A DNA stretch of 7,670 nucleotides from MGOM01 sp035455265. GTDB taxonomy: Bacteria > Chloroflexota > Anaerolineae > Anaerolineales > E44-bin32. The stretch spans positions 1-7,670 of the forward strand of contig DATIFK010000165.1 in NCBI GenBank assembly GCA_035455265.1. Direction: 5' to 3'. Shown here piece by piece: positions 5,495-7,670 of this stretch. The position numbers were made by a program, and so were the translations under genes. Position 1 is the first letter of the stretch. Every line of letters starts with the position of its first letter. Below the pieces are notes generated by a model. It made no database searches and was not told where the DNA came from. It saw nothing but the letters and a program-made list of their open reading frames with translations.

Positions 5495-6465
5495 ATCCCG
5501 CGACCCCGGCGATGGAGACTTCTCCCATGCAGACGGAGGACGGGGCGAACCTGGCTGAGTTCGAGGCCCGTCTGGCTCGCGGCGAGAAGATCGAGCCGGG
5601 AGACTGGATGCCGGCTGAGTACCGCCGCCAGCTGATCCGCATGATCTCGCAGCACGCTCACAGCGAAATCGTCGGCATGCTCCCTGAAGGCGGGTGGATC
5701 ACCCGCGCGCCCAGCCTGCGGCGCAAACTCGTGCTGCTGGCCAAGGTCCAGGACGAGGGCGGCCACGGACAATACCTGTACCACGCCGCCGAGACGCTGG
5801 GCGCCACGCGGGAAGAGATGATCGAGGCGCTGCTCAGCGGTCGGGCGAAGTACTCCAGCATCTTCAACTATCCGGCGGCAGCCTGGGCCGACGTCGGTGT
5901 GATCGGCTGGTTCGTCGACAGCGCCGCCATCCTCAACCAGACCATGCTGGCCCGTTCCTCCTATGGTCCGTACTCGCGGGCGATGGTGCGCATCTGTGCG
6001 GAAGAGAATTTCCACCGCAAGCAGGGGATGGAGATCGTGCTGCGGCTGTCTCAGGGTACGGCCGCGCAGCGCGAGATGGTCCAGGGCGCCGTCAACCGGT
6101 GGTGGTGGCCGACGCTGATGATGTTCGGCCCTCGCGATTCCGACTCGCCCAACACGCCGACGCTCGTCCGTTGGGGGATCAAGACCCGCACCAACGACGA
6201 GCTGCGCCAGGAGTTCGTCGATCAGACGGTGCCGGAGGCGTTGGCGATGGAACTCAGCCTGCCGGATCCATCCCTACATTTCGAGGCCGAGGCCGGGCAC
6301 TGGCGCTTCGGCGAGATCAACTGGGATGAGTTCTGGAACGTCGTCCAGGGACGTGGACCGTGCAACGAGGAGCGCCTGCAGGCCCGCCGCAAGGCGCATC
6401 AGGACGGCGCCTGGGTGCGGGAGGCGCTGGCGGCCTTCAGCCGACGGCAGGATCGCGCGGCGTGA
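5491..6465 (+). CDS. paaA: Phenylacetyl-CoA epoxidase catalytic subunit PaaA
   Basis: A 324-residue ferritin-like diiron protein (E. coli PaaA is about 309), the oxygenase subunit that puts one O2-derived atom on the ring of phenylacetyl-CoA to give the 1,2-epoxide. Ligand positions are complete: E59 in HAHSEIVGM, E89 and H92 in QDEGGHGQYLY, D143 in WFVDSA, E172 and H175 in AEENFHRKQG. The conserved WWWPTLMMFGP segment follows at about 208-218 and WDEFWNVV lies near the C terminus. The start ATG overlaps the stop of the preceding gene by four bases, with GGAAGGG six bases upstream; M8 and M13 are alternative starts. Its own stop overlaps the paaB start. PaaA works in a complex with PaaC and PaaB and is reduced by PaaE, which is not in the window. 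The family assignment is firm. Confidence 0.97.
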   Translation: MNPATPAMETSPMQTEDGANLAEFEARLARGEKIEPGDWMPAEYRRQLIRMISQHAHSEIVGMLPEGGWITRAPSLRRKLVLLAKVQDEGGHGQYLYHAAETLGATREEMIEALLSGRAKYSSIFNYPAAAWADVGVIGWFVDSAAILNQTMLARSSYGPYSRAMVRICAEENFHRKQGMEIVLRLSQGTAAQREMVQGAVNRWWWPTLMMFGPRDSDSPNTPTLVRWGIKTRTNDELRQEFVDQTVPEALAMELSLPDPSLHFEAEAGHWRFGEINWDEFWNVVQGRGPCNEERLQARRKAHQDGAWVREALAAFSRRQDRAA

Positions 6466-6992
6466 CCGACACCCAGCTTCGCCGCTACGAGATCTTCGTC
6501 ATCGAACGGCCGGGCCGGCCGCCGGTCCATGCCGGCAGCGTCCACGCCTCGGACGGTGAGCTGGCGTTGCAGAACGCCCGGGACGTGTTCGCGCGACGGC
6601 CGGATTGCCATGGCCTGTGGGCGTTGCCCGCGGAAGCCATCACTTCCCATCCGGCTGGGTCGGCCGAACCTCCCGCCTCCGTCGCGCCGGAGCAGGAGCC
6701 GTATTTGGTCTTCGGCAAGCCGGGTCACAAAGGAGTGCAGACCTTCCTTGGGACCGTCCAGGCCGCCTCGGCGGCCGAGGCCCTCGACGCGGGGCGAAAC
6801 ACGTTGGGCGGCGGTATCGTCGACTGGTGGGTGGCGCCTGAACGCTGCCGCCTGGCGACGCAGCCTGAGGATGCTGCACCGATGTTCGACCCGTCGAAGG
6901 ACAAGCCCTTTCGCGACCAGGCCTTCTATCCGGTCGAGACGATGATGCGCAAGCTTCGGCGTGACCGCGAGTCCGGACGGGCCAAACCGTGA
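6462..6992 (+). CDS. paaB: Two-domain PaaB, epoxidase subunit
   Basis: A 176-residue protein, nearly twice the usual PaaB (about 95). The first half (about 5-62) is a typical PaaB: RRYEIFVIERPG, GSVHAS, ELALQNARDVFARR and LWALPAEAI. After a Pro/Ala linker (63-79), the second half repeats the pattern more loosely: YLVFGKPG at 81-88, GTVQAAS at 97-103, EALDAGRN at 106-113 and WWVAPE at 122-127, then a C-terminal extension ending FYPVETMMRKLRRDRE. PaaB is a small non-catalytic subunit thought to organise PaaA/PaaC assemblies; the duplicated form may supply two copies in one chain. The GTG start at 6462 shares GTGA with the paaA stop, with AGGA nine bases upstream, and gives the PaaB N terminus directly; upstream starts in this frame would overlap paaA. 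Confidence 0.92.
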   Translation: MTDTQLRRYEIFVIERPGRPPVHAGSVHASDGELALQNARDVFARRPDCHGLWALPAEAITSHPAGSAEPPASVAPEQEPYLVFGKPGHKGVQTFLGTVQAASAAEALDAGRNTLGGGIVDWWVAPERCRLATQPEDAAPMFDPSKDKPFRDQAFYPVETMMRKLRRDRESGRAKP

Positions 6993-7670
6993 ACGAGGAC
7001 TTACGGCGCGCCGCCGCTGACTACGTTCTGTCCCTGGCGGACGACGAGATGATCCTTTCCCACCGTGACTCCGAGTGGACGGGCCACGCGCCGATCCTCG
7101 AGGAGGACATCGCCTTCGCCAACATCGCTCTGGATGAGATGGGCCACGCGCTACTGTGGTATCAGGTCTACAGTGAGCTCGTCGGGGAGGACCCCGAGCG
7201 CTGGCCGGACCGGCTGGTCTTCCAGCGCGCCGCCGACGCATTTCGCCACACCCCGCTGGTCGAGTTGCCCAACGGCGACTGGGCCCGCTCGATGCTGCGC
7301 CAGTTTCTGTTCGACGCGGCCGAGCTGGTGTGGCTGGAGGATCTGGCCAAGAGCGCCTATCCTCCGATCGCTGCCGTGGCGCGCAAGATCATCAATGAAG
7401 AGCGCTACCACGATCGACACACACGCGCCTGGGTGCGGCGGCTCGGCCTGGGGACCGACGAGAGTCGCCGCCGCATGCAGCGGGCCCTCGACGATCTATG
7501 GCCGCATCTGGCCGACCTGACGGCGCCGCGCCCGCAGGAAGACGGGCTCGTTGCCGCCGGCGTGTGCCCATCGGCAGCCGCCGTCCGCGCGCGTTGGCTT
7601 GCCGACGTGCTCCCGACGTTGGAAGCGATCGGACTGCGGGTGCCCGAAGGTTTCGCGCCGTCGGAGTTCG
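6989..7670 (+). CDS. paaC: Phenylacetyl-CoA epoxidase subunit PaaC, partial at 3' end
   Basis: The frame runs open to the right edge (227 codons visible; E. coli PaaC is about 248, so only a short C-terminal piece is missing). Hallmarks of PaaC: HRDSEWTGHAPILEEDIA (about 25-42), ELPNGDWARSMLRQFLFDA (92-110), a RYH segment at 139-141 and LGLGTDESRRRMQRALDDLW. The GTG start overlaps the paaB stop as GTGA, implying translational coupling. PaaC pairs with PaaA in the epoxidase core and is normally considered structural. Here E20, E50, H53, D109, E138 and H141 occupy the ferritin-like ligand positions, with E20-E50, E50-H53, D109-E138 and E138-H141 spacings equal to those in the adjacent PaaA, so a metal site is possible. 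It is still PaaC and not a second PaaA, by the SEWTGHAPILEEDIA and LPNGDW blocks and its place after paaB. Confidence 0.93.
   Translation, partial: MNEDLRRAAADYVLSLADDEMILSHRDSEWTGHAPILEEDIAFANIALDEMGHALLWYQVYSELVGEDPERWPDRLVFQRAADAFRHTPLVELPNGDWARSMLRQFLFDAAELVWLEDLAKSAYPPIAAVARKIINEERYHDRHTRAWVRRLGLGTDESRRRMQRALDDLWPHLADLTAPRPQEDGLVAAGVCPSAAAVRARWLADVLPTLEAIGLRVPEGFAPSEF

Noticed and set aside
7065..7520. 151-residue frame inside paaC
   Set aside because: It is in another frame from the clear PaaC reading that starts at GTG 6989, and shows no motif.

Overview
The window is a GC-rich stretch with every convincing gene on the + strand. It reads as bacterial chromosome, not plasmid, phage or mobile DNA: no transposase, integrase, tRNA, rRNA or CRISPR array is visible. 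The source is probably a non-proteobacterial aerobe. Chloroflexota is my best guess, from the TGS/ThrRS-like nucleoside kinase, the two-domain PaaB and the unusual gene order, but this is inference and no marker gene settles it.

Layout. Bases 1-560 are noncoding and hold C/G-rich palindromes, including perfect 18-bp and 16-bp stems and two diverged copies of a roughly 156-161-bp unit. Bases 561-2291 encode a stand-alone nucleoside kinase fused to a TGS domain and a degenerate threonyl-tRNA-synthetase editing-like domain. Bases 2292-2675 are a second noncoding gap with a GC hairpin just after the kinase gene and a ribosome binding site before the next gene. From 2676 to the right edge runs an aerobic phenylacetate (paa) cluster: 3-hydroxyacyl-CoA dehydrogenase (paaH type), an enoyl-CoA hydratase/isomerase-family enzyme with basic tails, then paaA, paaB and a paaC that runs off the window.

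How the genes work together. PaaA, PaaB and PaaC are subunits of the ring-1,2-phenylacetyl-CoA epoxidase, which converts phenylacetyl-CoA to its ring epoxide using O2. The crotonase-family enzyme and the dehydrogenase would act after it, on ring-rearranged, ring-opened or beta-oxidation CoA intermediates. The last four genes are joined by three 4-bp stop/start overlaps (ATGA, GTGA, GTGA), so they are almost certainly one translationally coupled operon; paaH sits 86 bp upstream and may share a promoter or have its own. The reductase (paaE), paaD, ligase (paaK), paaG and paaZ are not in view.

Most notable: PaaC, usually described as the metal-free structural partner of PaaA, here shows all six ferritin-like carboxylate/histidine positions with nearly the same spacing as the PaaA next to it. 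Also notable are the double PaaB, the histone-H1-like tails on the crotonase, and that enzyme's loss of the second catalytic Glu. The cluster itself is a known pathway; the novelty lies in these variants.
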